From positions 2,914,001 through 2,978,000 of the forward strand of contig NZ_CP013377.1 of assembly GCF_001718415.1 (NCBI RefSeq): DNA of 64,000 bases, given 5' to 3'. The translations under genes and the position numbers were made by a program. Positions 45,962 through 55,302 of this stretch are shown one piece after another. The notes under the pieces were generated by a model. That model was given only the letters and a program-made list of their open reading frames with translations. It was not told where the DNA came from and did no database searches. Positions within the stretch are counted from its first letter, which is position 1; every line of letters begins with the position of its first letter. The DNA comes from Burkholderia pseudomultivorans. Its GTDB lineage: Bacteria; Pseudomonadota; Gammaproteobacteria; Burkholderiales; Burkholderiaceae.

Positions 45962-46444
45962 TCAGTTCGACGTCGATCGATGAAGAATCTGCGCGGATCG
46001 AATAACGTGCCCGAAATGATGCCGCCAGAGCGTCACGCCCAGCGCGCCCGACCGATCGAGCGACGACCCGACCGTCAGATCCTCGACCAGCGTCGGCCTC
46101 AGCCCCGCGTCGAACAGCGCAAACCCGGCGGCCAGCACGCAGGTATCCGTCTGGATGCCGCAGACCAGCACACGCTCGACGTCGAGTTGCACCAGATGGT
46201 CGATCGTGTCGGCCGACGGCGCATATCCGTGCTTGATGAAGATCCGGTCGGCCGCGACGAGACTGTCGTCCGCCGGGCCCGGCGCCCAGCCCAGCTGGCG
46301 CCGGAACGGGACGCGCTGCTCGTCGTGCCGCTCGACGGTCGCGACGGTGGGAATCACGCCGACCCACGCGCGAATGCCGTCCACCAGCCACGACGGCGGG
46401 GAAAAGCAGGGTTGGACGTCGACGATCAGCAGCGCCTGTTTCAT
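45962..46444 (-). CDS. Isochorismatase-like cysteine hydrolase
   Basis: A 160-residue hydrolase. The catalytic triad is readable: Asp in LLIVDVQPCF, Lys in DRIFIKHGYA, Cys in CGIQTDTCVLAAGF. Members hydrolyse isochorismate, nicotinamide, ureidoacrylate or related amides; the short size fits the nicotinamidase/cysteine-hydrolase branch rather than true isochorismatases. The start at 46444 (MKQALLIVDVQ) lets the first strand begin at once. Substrate unknown. Confidence 0.88.
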   Translation of the reverse strand: MKQALLIVDVQPCFSPPSWLVDGIRAWVGVIPTVATVERHDEQRVPFRRQLGWAPGPADDSLVAADRIFIKHGYAPSADTIDHLVQLDVERVLVCGIQTDTCVLAAGFALFDAGLRPTLVEDLTVGSSLDRSGALGVTLWRHHFGHVIRSAQILHRSTSN

Positions 46445-46559
46445 GTACGATCGCGCCGGCACGGAAGGTGCCCGGATAGCCGGCGTCGGTTCGAAGAACG
46501 ACGGCGGCTCCGTATCATAGTCGACCGTGAATGCCGCTGCATCGGGGCCGACGTGCCGA

Positions 46560-47030
46560 TCACGCGCCGAACGCGGTGATGTCCTTCGGCGTGGTACCGT
46601 TTCCGGCGCAATACGACAGATAGTGCTGCAGCGCCGACGACCAGTTCTGGGTCGAGATGATGCGATCCTCGTCGTCGAGGTAGATCAGCTCGCCCTGCAC
46701 GATGTTCAGCGTCACGATTTCGTCGCCGGGGAGCGCCTGCGGCGTATGACGCGACGCCGCGGTTTCGAATACGAGGCTGCCGGGGCCGGCGACCCAGTCG
46801 TGCTCCACGTACTTCCAGCGACCCGACAACGTATAGACGATGACCGTCCCGGTATGGTGATGTTTCGGCAACTGCGCGTGCGCCGGCGACTTCAGCAGCA
46901 CGATGATCTCGCCGCGCGTCGGGTCGAGCTTGAAGTACTTCACCTTCACGTCCGGCAAGTCGGCCGACATCGGTATCCAGGGCATCGACGCGTCGTCGAT
47001 GCATTCGGTCGCCACATTTTCATAGAACAT
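46560..47030 (-). CDS. Cupin, 2,4'-dihydroxyacetophenone dioxygenase family (second copy)
   Basis: A 156-residue cupin with metal motif LPKHHHTGTVIVYTLSGRWKYVEHDW and second motif GSLVFETAASRHTPQAL. The order and the GRWKYVEHDW block parallel GKWGYLEHEW in the protein at 26387, so the two are distant paralogues. The start MFYENVATECIDDASMPW at 47030 follows GGAGATGACG. It is not in an obvious operon: a 115-base gap separates it from the hydrolase. Confidence 0.8.
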   Translation of the reverse strand: MFYENVATECIDDASMPWIPMSADLPDVKVKYFKLDPTRGEIIVLLKSPAHAQLPKHHHTGTVIVYTLSGRWKYVEHDWVAGPGSLVFETAASRHTPQALPGDEIVTLNIVQGELIYLDDEDRIISTQNWSSALQHYLSYCAGNGTTPKDITAFGA

Positions 47031-47497
47031 TCCGTCATCTCCTCGGTGTGCGCCGCGCCGCCGTTTCGCCCGATTCAGCCCGGGCCCGTGCGGCGTGCTT
47101 GATCTCTTTCGGGGATGCGCGTGCGCCCGTCATCCCGATCGCGGGACACGAGGCCTCGTGCACCCGGTTTGCCGATGATGGACGTTCCGGCGTGCGCTGC
47201 CCTTGTCGAAACGGGACATTGCGTGGTCGTATCGGGACAGCGCGGGCGTGTCGCCGGGCCGGCACGCTGCGCGGATGTCGGCGTCATTCGATACCACTGG
47301 TTTTTAATTCTCCACCTCACGCCGACACTATGTCTGGCGAGATGTCCAATCGTGGCAGAGCGCCACTTCTTTCTTCCGACCTGAAAAATAATATGGACTA
47401 CTACGATATGAATTCATATTTCCGTCCCCCCATTGATGCTTTATTTGATGTCTGACATTCTGTAAAACGTGTCGTCAATGCGCGGAACGTAATTTAA
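47031..47497. other. 467-base gap with lower GC, possible small ORF
   Basis: No firm gene. A 20-codon frame (MDYYDMNSYFRPPIDALFDV, 47393-47455) sits in an AT-rich stretch just before the histidine-kinase gene but has no ribosome site. The rest is unassigned. Confidence 0.4.
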
Positions 47498-49429
47498 ATG
47501 AACGGATTTTGTTTTGAAAATGAAACTTCTCGCGCGTCCGGCATAGACGGCCTCGATCATTCATACCCCAGACCCCGGAAAACGGAATCTCCCGCTGTTT
47601 CTTCAGAAAAATCTCGCCCCGTGAACCCGGACGGCCTTGCGACTGCCGGCCTGATCAACGCCCTTCGGACACCGGCATGCCACTTCGACGAGAACGGCGA
47701 GGTCATCGGCATCAACGACGCGTGGCTTGCCTACGCCGATCGCTCGATCGAGACGCCCTCTCGGCTCCAATGGACCGAGTTGGTGCATGCCGAGCACCGA
47801 TATGCCGCCCTGTCGGCCCTGCGCGCCATGCAATCCGGATCGGAACACGAAACGCTCGAGTGCCGGCTGCTGGGTTCCCGCGGCGTCGACGAGTGGTTCA
47901 TCGTCAATCTTCATCGAGTCGACACCGGATCGCTCTGCACGTGCACGAACATCCATGACCTGAAGGCCAGGGAAATGGAGCTGAAGGGTCATACGTCGAT
48001 ACAGTCAGATATGCTGAATATCAGCATCGACTGCATCAAGCTGATTTCGCCGACAGGCAGGCTGCTGCACATGAACCGCGCCGGATGCCAGGCATTGGAT
48101 GTCGATGAAGACTCGGGATTCGGCATGCCGTGGCTGCCACTGTTGCCCGAAGACGTCCGTCCCGAGGGAAGTATCGCGCTGGAATCCGCAAGGAACGGCG
48201 CATCCGGCAGGTTTCCCGGGCGAAGCGAGCGCGCCGGACACGATACCCGGTATTGGGACAATATGCTGACGCCGATACTGGACGCCGAGGGAAAAACGAC
48301 AGCCATTCTGTGCGTTTCGAGAGACGTCACGCGCGAACGCGTCGCGCTTGATTTGCTCCGGCGCAGCGAAGAACGACTGGCTATCGCGGCCCGTGTCGGC
48401 GGACTGGGAATCTGGGAGTACGACATCGAATCGGACACACTGCAGTGTGACGAGAACTGGTATCGCATCATGGGCCGCTCGCCCGACCATCCGATCACCT
48501 CGATCGAGCAGTTCCGCCGCTTCATTCATCCCGACGATGTCGAGATGGCGGTCGAGGTCACCCGCACCGCGGAGGCGTGCATTGCGTCCGACACGGATCA
48601 TCGGGTCGAGTACCGCGTCGTTCAACCCGATGGCGAAATCCGATGGGTTCAGACCACGGCCTGTCCTCAGAATGAAAACGGCAGGGTCAAGCGAACGATC
48701 GGCTTCGTGCTCGACGTAACGAAGATCCGTCTCGCTGAGCGTCGGCGGGAAGCGTGGCTGCACTTCATTTCCCATGACATGCGCTCACCTCAGTCGTCGA
48801 TTCTCGCGTTGATCGATCTTCAGCGAGCGGCTGAACCGGGCCCGTCCACCCAGGGCCTGCTCGACCGAATTGCCGCATACGCGCGCCGAACGCTGGCGCT
48901 GGCCGACGACTTCGTTCTGCTGGCGCGCGCCGAAGCGCCGATCTGGTCCCTGGCGGAAACGGACATCGGCAGCGTGGTGCTCGATGCGATAGATGAATTG
49001 TGGGCGCCGGCTCGAGCGCGCGGCATCCGGCTCGACGTGGACATTGGCGATGAGGTCTGCGTCGCGCGCGTGGAACCCTTCCTGCTGGTGCGCGCGGTCG
49101 TCAATCTCGTGAGCAATGCGATCAAGTTCAGTCCGGCGGATGCCACGGTAACCGTGCGTCTGTACTGCGTCGAGCACGGATATGCCATTTCCGTTTCCGA
49201 TCACGGGCCCGGCATTTCCGCTGAAGCCCGGGAACGTCTGTTCGAGCCATTTCAACGCCTGCCGGTCGAACCGCCTCGTCACCCCGCCGGCGCCGGCCTC
49301 GGACTGGCCTTTGTGAAAACGATCGCCAAGCGATATGGCGGCAACATCGAACTGCACACTCGCCCGGAAGAGGGCTGCACGTTCGTCTTGACGTTACCGG
49401 GCAGTTCGTCGATCGACGTTTCGGCGTGA
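47498..49429 (+). CDS. Soluble multi-PAS sensor histidine kinase
   Basis: A 643-residue cytoplasmic kinase; no membrane segment is seen. Three PAS-like modules precede the core: about residues 50-155 (ACHFDENGEVIGINDAWL), 165-280 (DCIKLISPTGRLLHMNRAG) and 295-410 (GLGIWEYDIESDTLQCDENWYRI, with RWVQTTACPQ PAC end). The dimer/H-box is WLHFISHDMRSPQSSILALIDL; catalytic ATPase motifs are NLVSNAIKFSP (N), DHGPGIS (G1) and GAGLGLAFV (G2). No response regulator is adjacent, so it is an orphan whose signal is intracellular, perhaps a metabolite or redox state. Confidence 0.9.
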   Translation: MNGFCFENETSRASGIDGLDHSYPRPRKTESPAVSSEKSRPVNPDGLATAGLINALRTPACHFDENGEVIGINDAWLAYADRSIETPSRLQWTELVHAEHRYAALSALRAMQSGSEHETLECRLLGSRGVDEWFIVNLHRVDTGSLCTCTNIHDLKAREMELKGHTSIQSDMLNISIDCIKLISPTGRLLHMNRAGCQALDVDEDSGFGMPWLPLLPEDVRPEGSIALESARNGASGRFPGRSERAGHDTRYWDNMLTPILDAEGKTTAILCVSRDVTRERVALDLLRRSEERLAIAARVGGLGIWEYDIESDTLQCDENWYRIMGRSPDHPITSIEQFRRFIHPDDVEMAVEVTRTAEACIASDTDHRVEYRVVQPDGEIRWVQTTACPQNENGRVKRTIGFVLDVTKIRLAERRREAWLHFISHDMRSPQSSILALIDLQRAAEPGPSTQGLLDRIAAYARRTLALADDFVLLARAEAPIWSLAETDIGSVVLDAIDELWAPARARGIRLDVDIGDEVCVARVEPFLLVRAVVNLVSNAIKFSPADATVTVRLYCVEHGYAISVSDHGPGISAEARERLFEPFQRLPVEPPRHPAGAGLGLAFVKTIAKRYGGNIELHTRPEEGCTFVLTLPGSSSIDVSA

Positions 49430-49781
49430 TGGGCGGCCAGCGCGGATCTTGCCTTCCCTTCGTCTGGTGATACGTCTGCAATGCACGTGCGTTGCCGCTG
49501 GAACAGTCGCTCGCCGCGCGGCTTCACCTCTCCATCGCGCGAGGTCGTGTTCCGAAGTGCGGTGGCAAAGCCGATGGCCGCTCGCGCCGGGTCTCCGTTG
49601 AATTCCGGTCTCCGTCGAGGCCAGCCTTGTGATGTCGGTATCAGTCGAGCAGTTGCGTAAGTCAAGACCTGATCTCTCAGTCAGCGTCAGATCAGGTCTG
49701 AGATTGCTTCGCCGTCACTTCATCAAGGGCCGTGATCGACCCATCGGTGACGTTCGGCTCCGTCCAAAGCGGACGTTGAAA
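49430..49781. other. 352-base gap holding a strong inverted repeat
   Basis: No gene is supported. It contains the 11-bp inverted repeat at 49665-49699. Confidence 0.45.
49665..49699. repeat. 11-bp perfect inverted repeat
   Basis: AGACCTGATCT (49665-49675) and AGATCAGGTCT (49689-49699) flank 13 bases. There is no T-run, and it lies about 80 bases after the stop of a convergent cupin gene (49782). It may act as terminator, operator or remnant of a mobile end. Confidence 0.6.
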
Positions 49782-50255
49782 TTAGTAGGGTTCACCGTTC
49801 TTGTGCTGGAAACCCCACTGGCCGTTTGAACCCATCACAGCAACGAGATCGTCTGTTGCATAGCTTACTGCGTCGCCAGATACCCTGCTGCCGACCTCGA
49901 TGATCGTGGCATCGGCTGCCGAGTTGTTTTGTAGATGGTGCGCCATACCATTCGCGCAAAACCCGGCGCACATTCCAGGTCGCATGAGGTAGCTTTCGTC
50001 ACCGACGTAGAGGGTAACCTCGCCGCTGAGGACATACACCCACTCGTCCTGTTTCGAGTGCCGATGGTGTAGAGCAGACACCGCGCCGGGGCTCAATGTC
50101 GTCAAGTTCACACCAAACTGACTCAAACCGAACGGATCGCCAAGAGGTTTCTTCTCCCGTCCCGTCATGCGCGAGGCAAACGGCTCAGGGTAGTTTGAAG
50201 GTTTCGTACGGGGTACTGCATCGGCGGCGACCATGCAAGCTTGGGGCTGATCCAT
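49782..50255 (-). CDS. Cupin-domain protein, probably acquired
   Basis: A 157-residue single cupin (MDQPQACMVAADAVPRTKPS…). Metal motif 1: ALHHRHSKQDEWVYVLSGEVTLYVGDE; motif 2: MRPGMCAGFCANGMAHHLQN. Such small cupins store or isomerise small ligands or guide DNA-binding partners; the reaction cannot be assigned. Base composition is clearly less GC-rich than neighbouring genes, and the flanks lack operon partners, so horizontal gain is likely. Confidence 0.8.
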   Translation of the reverse strand: MDQPQACMVAADAVPRTKPSNYPEPFASRMTGREKKPLGDPFGLSQFGVNLTTLSPGAVSALHHRHSKQDEWVYVLSGEVTLYVGDESYLMRPGMCAGFCANGMAHHLQNNSAADATIIEVGSRVSGDAVSYATDDLVAVMGSNGQWGFQHKNGEPY

Positions 50256-50510
50256 TTGCGATCCTCACTCCGTCAAAATAGGCAAAAGAGATTGTGGAAA
50301 TGCATGACGGAGGCGTCAATCTTGATTCGAACAATCAACCTATCTTTCGATTGGTCGTGAACCCCAGTTGCTTTAGGCGCTTTTTTGCTGCGATTGTCAA
50401 CGATGCTGGCATAAGGCCCCGTGTCCCCTCCTGGCCGAGAGTCGACGGATGCAGTCGGCCCCGGATACCCGACCACACTGCCCCGACGCTTTCGCGACAT
50501 CCTGCCTGCG

Positions 50511-51450
50511 CTACGCAAACCCATACACCTTCGCGGGGTTGGCAACGAATATCAGCCGCTGCCAGTCCGGACGCCCGATCCAGCCGGCGATCACGTCCAG
50601 CAGGCTCGCGTCATCCGGCTTGTCCGTCTTCTGCGTCGGGTGCGGCCAGTCGGTGCCCCACAGCATGCGCTCCGGCGCCATGTCGATCAGCGCCTTCGCG
50701 ACCGGGGCGACGTCGTCGTAGGCAGGCGCCCCCGTCTTGCTGTCGACGTACGGGCCCGACAACGTGATCCACGTATTGCCCTTTTCAACCAGGCGTTGCG
50801 CGCTACGAAACGCGGCCGACGACAGCCCGCCGGGCTGCGGCACATGCGCGATATGGTCGATGACGAGCGGACAAGGCAACACCGCAAGATGACGTTCCAG
50901 CTCCGGCAGCCGCGCGCCCTGCACCACCAGCTCGATATGCCATCCGAGGTTCGCGATGCGCGCGGCGAGCGGCGAGCGGCGCCAGCATGTCGAGCGTCGT
51001 CGCGCCCGGATAGCTCAGGTTGAACCGGATCGCACGGATGCCGCCGCGATCGAGCGCCCGAAGTTCGTCGTCGCTCACGGTGCTGTCGACGACGGCGACG
51101 CCGCGCGCGGCGTCGCCGAACTGCGCGAGCGCCATCAGCGTGCAGCGGTTGTCCGTCCCGTACGTCGACGGCGTCACGACCACGTTGCGCTTCACACCGA
51201 CGCGCGTCTGCACGCTCCGGTATTGCGCGACGGTCGCATTCGGCGGTTGCAGCGTCGTGCCCGGCGCGACCGGGAACCGGTCGTCGTAGATGTGCATGTG
51301 ACAGTCGATCGCCCCTTCGGGCAGCCGGAACGCCGGGCGCGCGATGCCGCTCGACCAGGTTTCGTCGGCAGCGGCCGGCCTCGGCAATGCAGCCGAAGCC
51401 AGCGTCGCACCGGCGATCCGGAGGAACCCGCGTCTTGCCATCCGCGCCAT
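50511..51450 (-). pseudogene. Tat-exported 2-pyrone-4,6-dicarboxylate hydrolase-like amidohydrolase, frameshifted
   Basis: The N-terminal frame starts at 51450 (MARMARRGFLRIAGATLASAALP…), with a twin-arginine signal (ARRGFLRIAG), and reads AIDCHMHIYDDRFP…LSYPGATTLDMLAPLAA. The family sequence then resumes in another frame as …NLGWHIELVVQGARLPELERHLAVLPCPLVIDHIAHV…MLWGTDWPHPTQ to 50511. The break coincides with a 7-bp tandem duplication (CGGCGAG twice at 50963-50976); removing one copy restores a single frame. Domain: amidohydrolase family 2, closest in outline to LigI-type pyrone hydrolases. It is the last gene of the third catabolic cluster, 3 bases after an MFS gene. Confidence 0.85.
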
Positions 51451-51452
51451 GA

Positions 51453-52775
51453 TCAGATGGTCCCCGTCTTGCCGACCAGCTTGCCGGACGCATGATTGCG
51501 CGTGAGCAGCAGCAGCGTCGCGACGCTCACGAGCGTGAGGATCGCGAGCGGCATCAATGCGAGCGCATAGCTGCCCGTCGCCGCCTTCACCCACCCGTAC
51601 ACGTTCACCATCAGCCCGCCGCCGAGCAGGTTCGCAATCGCATTGACCGTCGCGAGCCCGGCCGCCACGGTGCTGTTGGACAGCATGTCGGTCGCGAGCG
51701 CCCAGAAGGGGCCCTTGAACGAATACGCGCCCACCAGCACCGCGCAGAGCATGCAGATCGTCGGCAGCAGCGATCCGCTGAGCGACGTCGCGAACAGGCC
51801 CACGCCGATCAGCAGCATCGGCACGACCGTGTGCCAGCGCCGTTCGCCGACGCGGTCCGAGCGCCGCCCCCAGTAGACCATCAGGACGGAGGCCACCGCG
51901 TACGGCACCGAATTCAGCAGGCCGGTCTCCATGACGGTCAAGCCGAACGACTTCAGCAACTGCGGCTGCCACACGGACAGCGTGCTGCCTGCCGCGGACG
52001 CACACGTGTCGACGAGCGCGAGGCACAGCACGTAGCGGTTGCGGAACAGTTGCGCGAGCGGCAGCGACGGCACCTTCTTGCGTGTCTTGTGGCCGGCGGC
52101 CAGCGTAGTCGTGAGCCACGCGCGCTCGTCGTCGTCGAGCCACTTCGCGTTCTCCGGCTTGTTCGTCAGCACGAACAGGCACGCAATGCCGAGCAGCATG
52201 GTCGGAATGCCTTCGAGAATGAACAGCCAGTGCCACCCGCGCAGGCCCCAGACACCGTCCATCTGCAACAGCAGCGCGGAGATCGGCGAGCCGATGAAGC
52301 TCGCGGCCGGAATCGCGACCATGAACGTTGCGACGATCCGCGCACGATACTGCGCGGGAATCCAGTACGACAGATAAAGCAGCACGCCGGGGAAAAAGCC
52401 GGCCTCGGCCGCACCCAGCAGGAAACGCAGCACGTAGAACGTCGTCGCGTTGTGCACGAGCGCGGTCGCCGCCGACACGATGCCCCACGTGATCATGATC
52501 CGGGCGATCCAGATCCGCGCGCCGTATTTCTGCAGCGCGAGATTGCTCGGCACTTCGCAAAAGAAGTATGAAATGAAGAACAGGCTGCTGCCGAAACCGA
52601 ACACCTGCGCCGACATCCCGAGGTCATGGTTCATCTGCAGCGACGCCATCCCCACGTTGCCCCGGTCGATGAAGGCAAGCAGGTAGCAGATCATCAAAAA
52701 GGGAATGAGTCGCCAGACGACCTTTCGTATGGTCCGGCGTTCGATCGCGGACGCGTCCATGAAAGCGGTTTGCAT
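51453..52775 (-). CDS. MFS transporter, anion:cation symporter family
   Basis: A 440-residue 12-helix carrier. FLMICYLLAFIDRGNVGMASLQMNHDLGMS and EVPSNLALQKYGARIWIARIMITWG are classical ACS-family blocks (tartrate, hexuronate, phthalate carriers). The start at 52775 (MQTAFMDASAIERR) has GGAGACAAC upstream. It directly precedes the broken amidohydrolase gene. The substrate is presumably an organic acid of the cluster. Confidence 0.9.
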   Translation of the reverse strand: MQTAFMDASAIERRTIRKVVWRLIPFLMICYLLAFIDRGNVGMASLQMNHDLGMSAQVFGFGSSLFFISYFFCEVPSNLALQKYGARIWIARIMITWGIVSAATALVHNATTFYVLRFLLGAAEAGFFPGVLLYLSYWIPAQYRARIVATFMVAIPAASFIGSPISALLLQMDGVWGLRGWHWLFILEGIPTMLLGIACLFVLTNKPENAKWLDDDERAWLTTTLAAGHKTRKKVPSLPLAQLFRNRYVLCLALVDTCASAAGSTLSVWQPQLLKSFGLTVMETGLLNSVPYAVASVLMVYWGRRSDRVGERRWHTVVPMLLIGVGLFATSLSGSLLPTICMLCAVLVGAYSFKGPFWALATDMLSNSTVAAGLATVNAIANLLGGGLMVNVYGWVKAATGSYALALMPLAILTLVSVATLLLLTRNHASGKLVGKTGTI

Positions 52776-52786
52776 GTTGTCTCCGT

Positions 52787-54025
52787 TTATTGTGCGCCTG
52801 GGCGCGTTCCTGTAAACCGTTGCCACGCGATGACCGCCACGACGCCGCACGCGAGCACGGCGGCCATGGCGGCGAAGGTGTGTCGCACGCCGAGCGCCTC
52901 GGATGCGCTGCCGACGAGCAGGTAACCGAACGGCATCGTGCCGTTGTAGGCCATGCCGTACATCCCGACGAGCCCGCCGCGCACGTGTTCGGGGCACTGG
53001 CGCTGAATGGTCGCGTTCGTCGACGTGGCCGCGAACGTGAGGCTGAAGCCGAGTGCATAGAACGCGGGGATCGATCCCGCCGCATCGGTCGTCGCGGCCA
53101 GCACGGTCAGCGCGCCGACTGCCGTCCACGGCGCATACGCGATGAAGCGGTGCGATGCGCGCGGCCCGAACGCCGACGACAGCAGCACCGCCGCGCTCAA
53201 CGAGCCGGCGCCGGCGCACGCAAAGAACACGCCGGTAAAGCGCGCCGCGTCGTGAAAGCCGTGGTCCGCGAGCAGCGGCACGAGCGTCTGGTAGCTACCG
53301 GCGAACAGGCCGATGCACGCGAGAATCGGCAGATAGCGGGCCGAGAACGCATCGGACAGCACATAGCCGACCGCGTCGCGCAGGCCGCTCTCCGCGCGCG
53401 ACGGGCGCTCCACCGACGCAGTCCGGATCGACCGCACGCACGTCGCCATGAAGCAGAGCGCGAGCGCATAGATCGCAAACGACGTCCTGGGCCCGAGCGT
53501 CGGATAGACGAACCCGGCGATGGTGGGGCCGACCATGCGCCCGACGTTGTAGACCATCGTGTTCATCGCGACCGCGTTGGACGTGTGCGTCGCATCATGC
53601 AGGCTCGTCAGCAGCAGCACCTGCCGCGCCGGCGTTTCCACCGCGCTCGACACGCCGATCGCCAGCGCATGCGCGAGGATCAGCTTCACGCCGAGCAAGC
53701 CGAGCAGCGACAGCGTGAAGAGGCTGCTGGTCAGCAGCAGTGACGTCGTCAGCACGCAGAGCGTCACGCGGCGCGCATTGGCCGAGCCGATGCGGGAGCC
53801 TGCCACCGGCGCGACGATCAACTGCGGCCCGTACAGCAGGAAGTTGAGCAGCGCGAGGATCGCCGCCGAGCCGGACAGGTGATAGATCAGCAGATTCAGC
53901 GTGACGTTCTGCGTCCAGCTGCCGAGCACCGACGCGACCTGCCCGCTCAGATAGCGCCGCAGCGATGCCTCCGACAGCGCGGGAAACAGCCTGCTCACCC
54001 ACCCCGCTTGCGTCGCCACGTTCAT
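52787..54025 (-). CDS. MFS exporter, EntS/DHA3-like
   Basis: A 412-residue 12-helix protein (MNVATQAGWVSRLFPALSEASLRRYLSGQVASVLGSWTQNV…). SGQVASVLGSWTQNVTLNLLIYHLSGSAAILALLNFL and ASAVETPARQVLL-type (SSAVETPARQVLLLTSL) motifs place it with enterobactin-exporter-like proteins. The start overlaps the stop of the next upstream MFS gene by four bases (ATGA), showing operon structure. Probably an efflux partner of the pathway, removing toxic intermediates. Confidence 0.88.
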   Translation of the reverse strand: MNVATQAGWVSRLFPALSEASLRRYLSGQVASVLGSWTQNVTLNLLIYHLSGSAAILALLNFLLYGPQLIVAPVAGSRIGSANARRVTLCVLTTSLLLTSSLFTLSLLGLLGVKLILAHALAIGVSSAVETPARQVLLLTSLHDATHTSNAVAMNTMVYNVGRMVGPTIAGFVYPTLGPRTSFAIYALALCFMATCVRSIRTASVERPSRAESGLRDAVGYVLSDAFSARYLPILACIGLFAGSYQTLVPLLADHGFHDAARFTGVFFACAGAGSLSAAVLLSSAFGPRASHRFIAYAPWTAVGALTVLAATTDAAGSIPAFYALGFSLTFAATSTNATIQRQCPEHVRGGLVGMYGMAYNGTMPFGYLLVGSASEALGVRHTFAAMAAVLACGVVAVIAWQRFTGTRPGAQ

Positions 54026-55302
54026 GACAGCGCCTTCCCGCGCGTTTCGGGCGCGAACAGCACGACCACGGCCGCAGCGATGAACGCGACGATCGTCGTC
54101 GCGAGTCCGAGCACGAAGCCGCCCGACGTCGACGCCAGCGTACCGATGACCAACGGCGCGATGAAGCCGCCGAGCCGGCCGCCGTTGTACGCGAGGCCCA
54201 TGAAGAACCCGCGCGATGCCGTGTTGCCGATGATCTCGGCGAGGAATGGGCCGGCACCCGCGAAGATGCCGTTCACGCTGAAGCCGGTCAGAAAGATAGC
54301 GCTCATCAGCAGCAACGGATTCGCCGACACGATGTACACGCCGACGGCCATCGCCCCGACCAGCAGGTACGCCAGGAACATCGGCCGCCGGCCGATCCGG
54401 TCGACCCATGCGGAGAACAGCAGAAAGCCGGAGATCGCGCCGAACTGCAGTGCGAGCACGAACTTCAGGCTATGCACGAAGTCGAGGTGCTTCACCGTGA
54501 CGAGGAACGTCGGCGTCCACGTGAATACGCCCCAGTACAGGTACTGCAGAAAGAAGATGAAGCCGAAGGCGGTGAGCAGGCCGCGCACATTCAGCTTCTC
54601 GTGCCCTGCCGTGCCGGGCTTGCGGGCTTGCGACCTCGCGTGCCGGCGTTCGAGCCAGATCGGCGATTCCGGCGTCTTGCGCGCGACCCAGAACAGAATG
54701 AAGAACGGCGATGCACCGATCAGGAACAGCAGACGCCAGCTGTCGCCGCCCAATCCGCCATGCGCGGCACTGACGATGCCCGAGATCGCGATCGCGAGAA
54801 TCGCGCCGATCGGCAAGCCCATCTGCATCAGCGCGCCACCCTTGCCGCGCCGGCTCGGGTGCCAGGTTTCCGCGATGAGCGCCGCGCCGGCGGTCCAGGT
54901 TCCGCCCATCCCGAGCGCGCCGCAAAAGCGCAACGCGGCAAACCCGTGCGCGTCGGGCGCAAATGCAATCAGGCCGGAGAACAGCGAGTAGATGCCGACG
55001 CAGAGCAGCGCGGTGCGCACGCGCCCGATCCGGTCCGACACGAAGCCGAACAGAATGCCGCCGATGATCTGTCCGGCCGCCGTGACGCTCGTGAAAATGC
55101 CGAGCTGCGCCTTGCTCAGCCCGAACTGCAGCGCGAGCGTCGGCAGCAGCAGCGAAAGCAGGAACGAGTCGTAGCTCTCGAACGTCCAGCCGAGCCCTGC
55201 GAGCGACAGCGAACGCCACTCGATACCGGTCATGCGCGTGGACCCTTTTTTCGCGGCTGCGGACTCCAGGTCCTGCGTCGCCACGGTTGCACTCGTCTTC
55301 AT
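54022..55302 (-). CDS. MFS transporter, aromatic acid/sialic-acid-like symporter
   Basis: A 426-residue carrier. LAGLGWTFESYDSFLLSLLLPTLALQFGLS and GGILFGFVSDRIGRVRTALL match the AAHS/SHS proton symporters; GALGMGGTWTAGAALIAETW and RGKGGALMQMGLPIG follow. Translational overlaps (ATGA) at both ends couple it to the amidohydrolase gene before it and the exporter after it. Likely uptake of an aromatic or sugar acid. Confidence 0.9.
   Translation of the reverse strand: MKTSATVATQDLESAAAKKGSTRMTGIEWRSLSLAGLGWTFESYDSFLLSLLLPTLALQFGLSKAQLGIFTSVTAAGQIIGGILFGFVSDRIGRVRTALLCVGIYSLFSGLIAFAPDAHGFAALRFCGALGMGGTWTAGAALIAETWHPSRRGKGGALMQMGLPIGAILAIAISGIVSAAHGGLGGDSWRLLFLIGASPFFILFWVARKTPESPIWLERRHARSQARKPGTAGHEKLNVRGLLTAFGFIFFLQYLYWGVFTWTPTFLVTVKHLDFVHSLKFVLALQFGAISGFLLFSAWVDRIGRRPMFLAYLLVGAMAVGVYIVSANPLLLMSAIFLTGFSVNGIFAGAGPFLAEIIGNTASRGFFMGLAYNGGRLGGFIAPLVIGTLASTSGGFVLGLATTIVAFIAAAVVVLFAPETRGKALS

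Noticed and set aside
47330..47455. A 41-codon frame extending the short ORF upstream of the kinase
   Set aside because: No ribosome site before its ATG and mixed composition; kept only as a note to the 20-codon ORF.
50803..52560. A long minus-strand frame joining the transporter region to the amidohydrolase N-terminus
   Set aside because: Only the last part (from 51450) is real; the rest is an out-of-frame reading of the MFS gene at 51453-52775.
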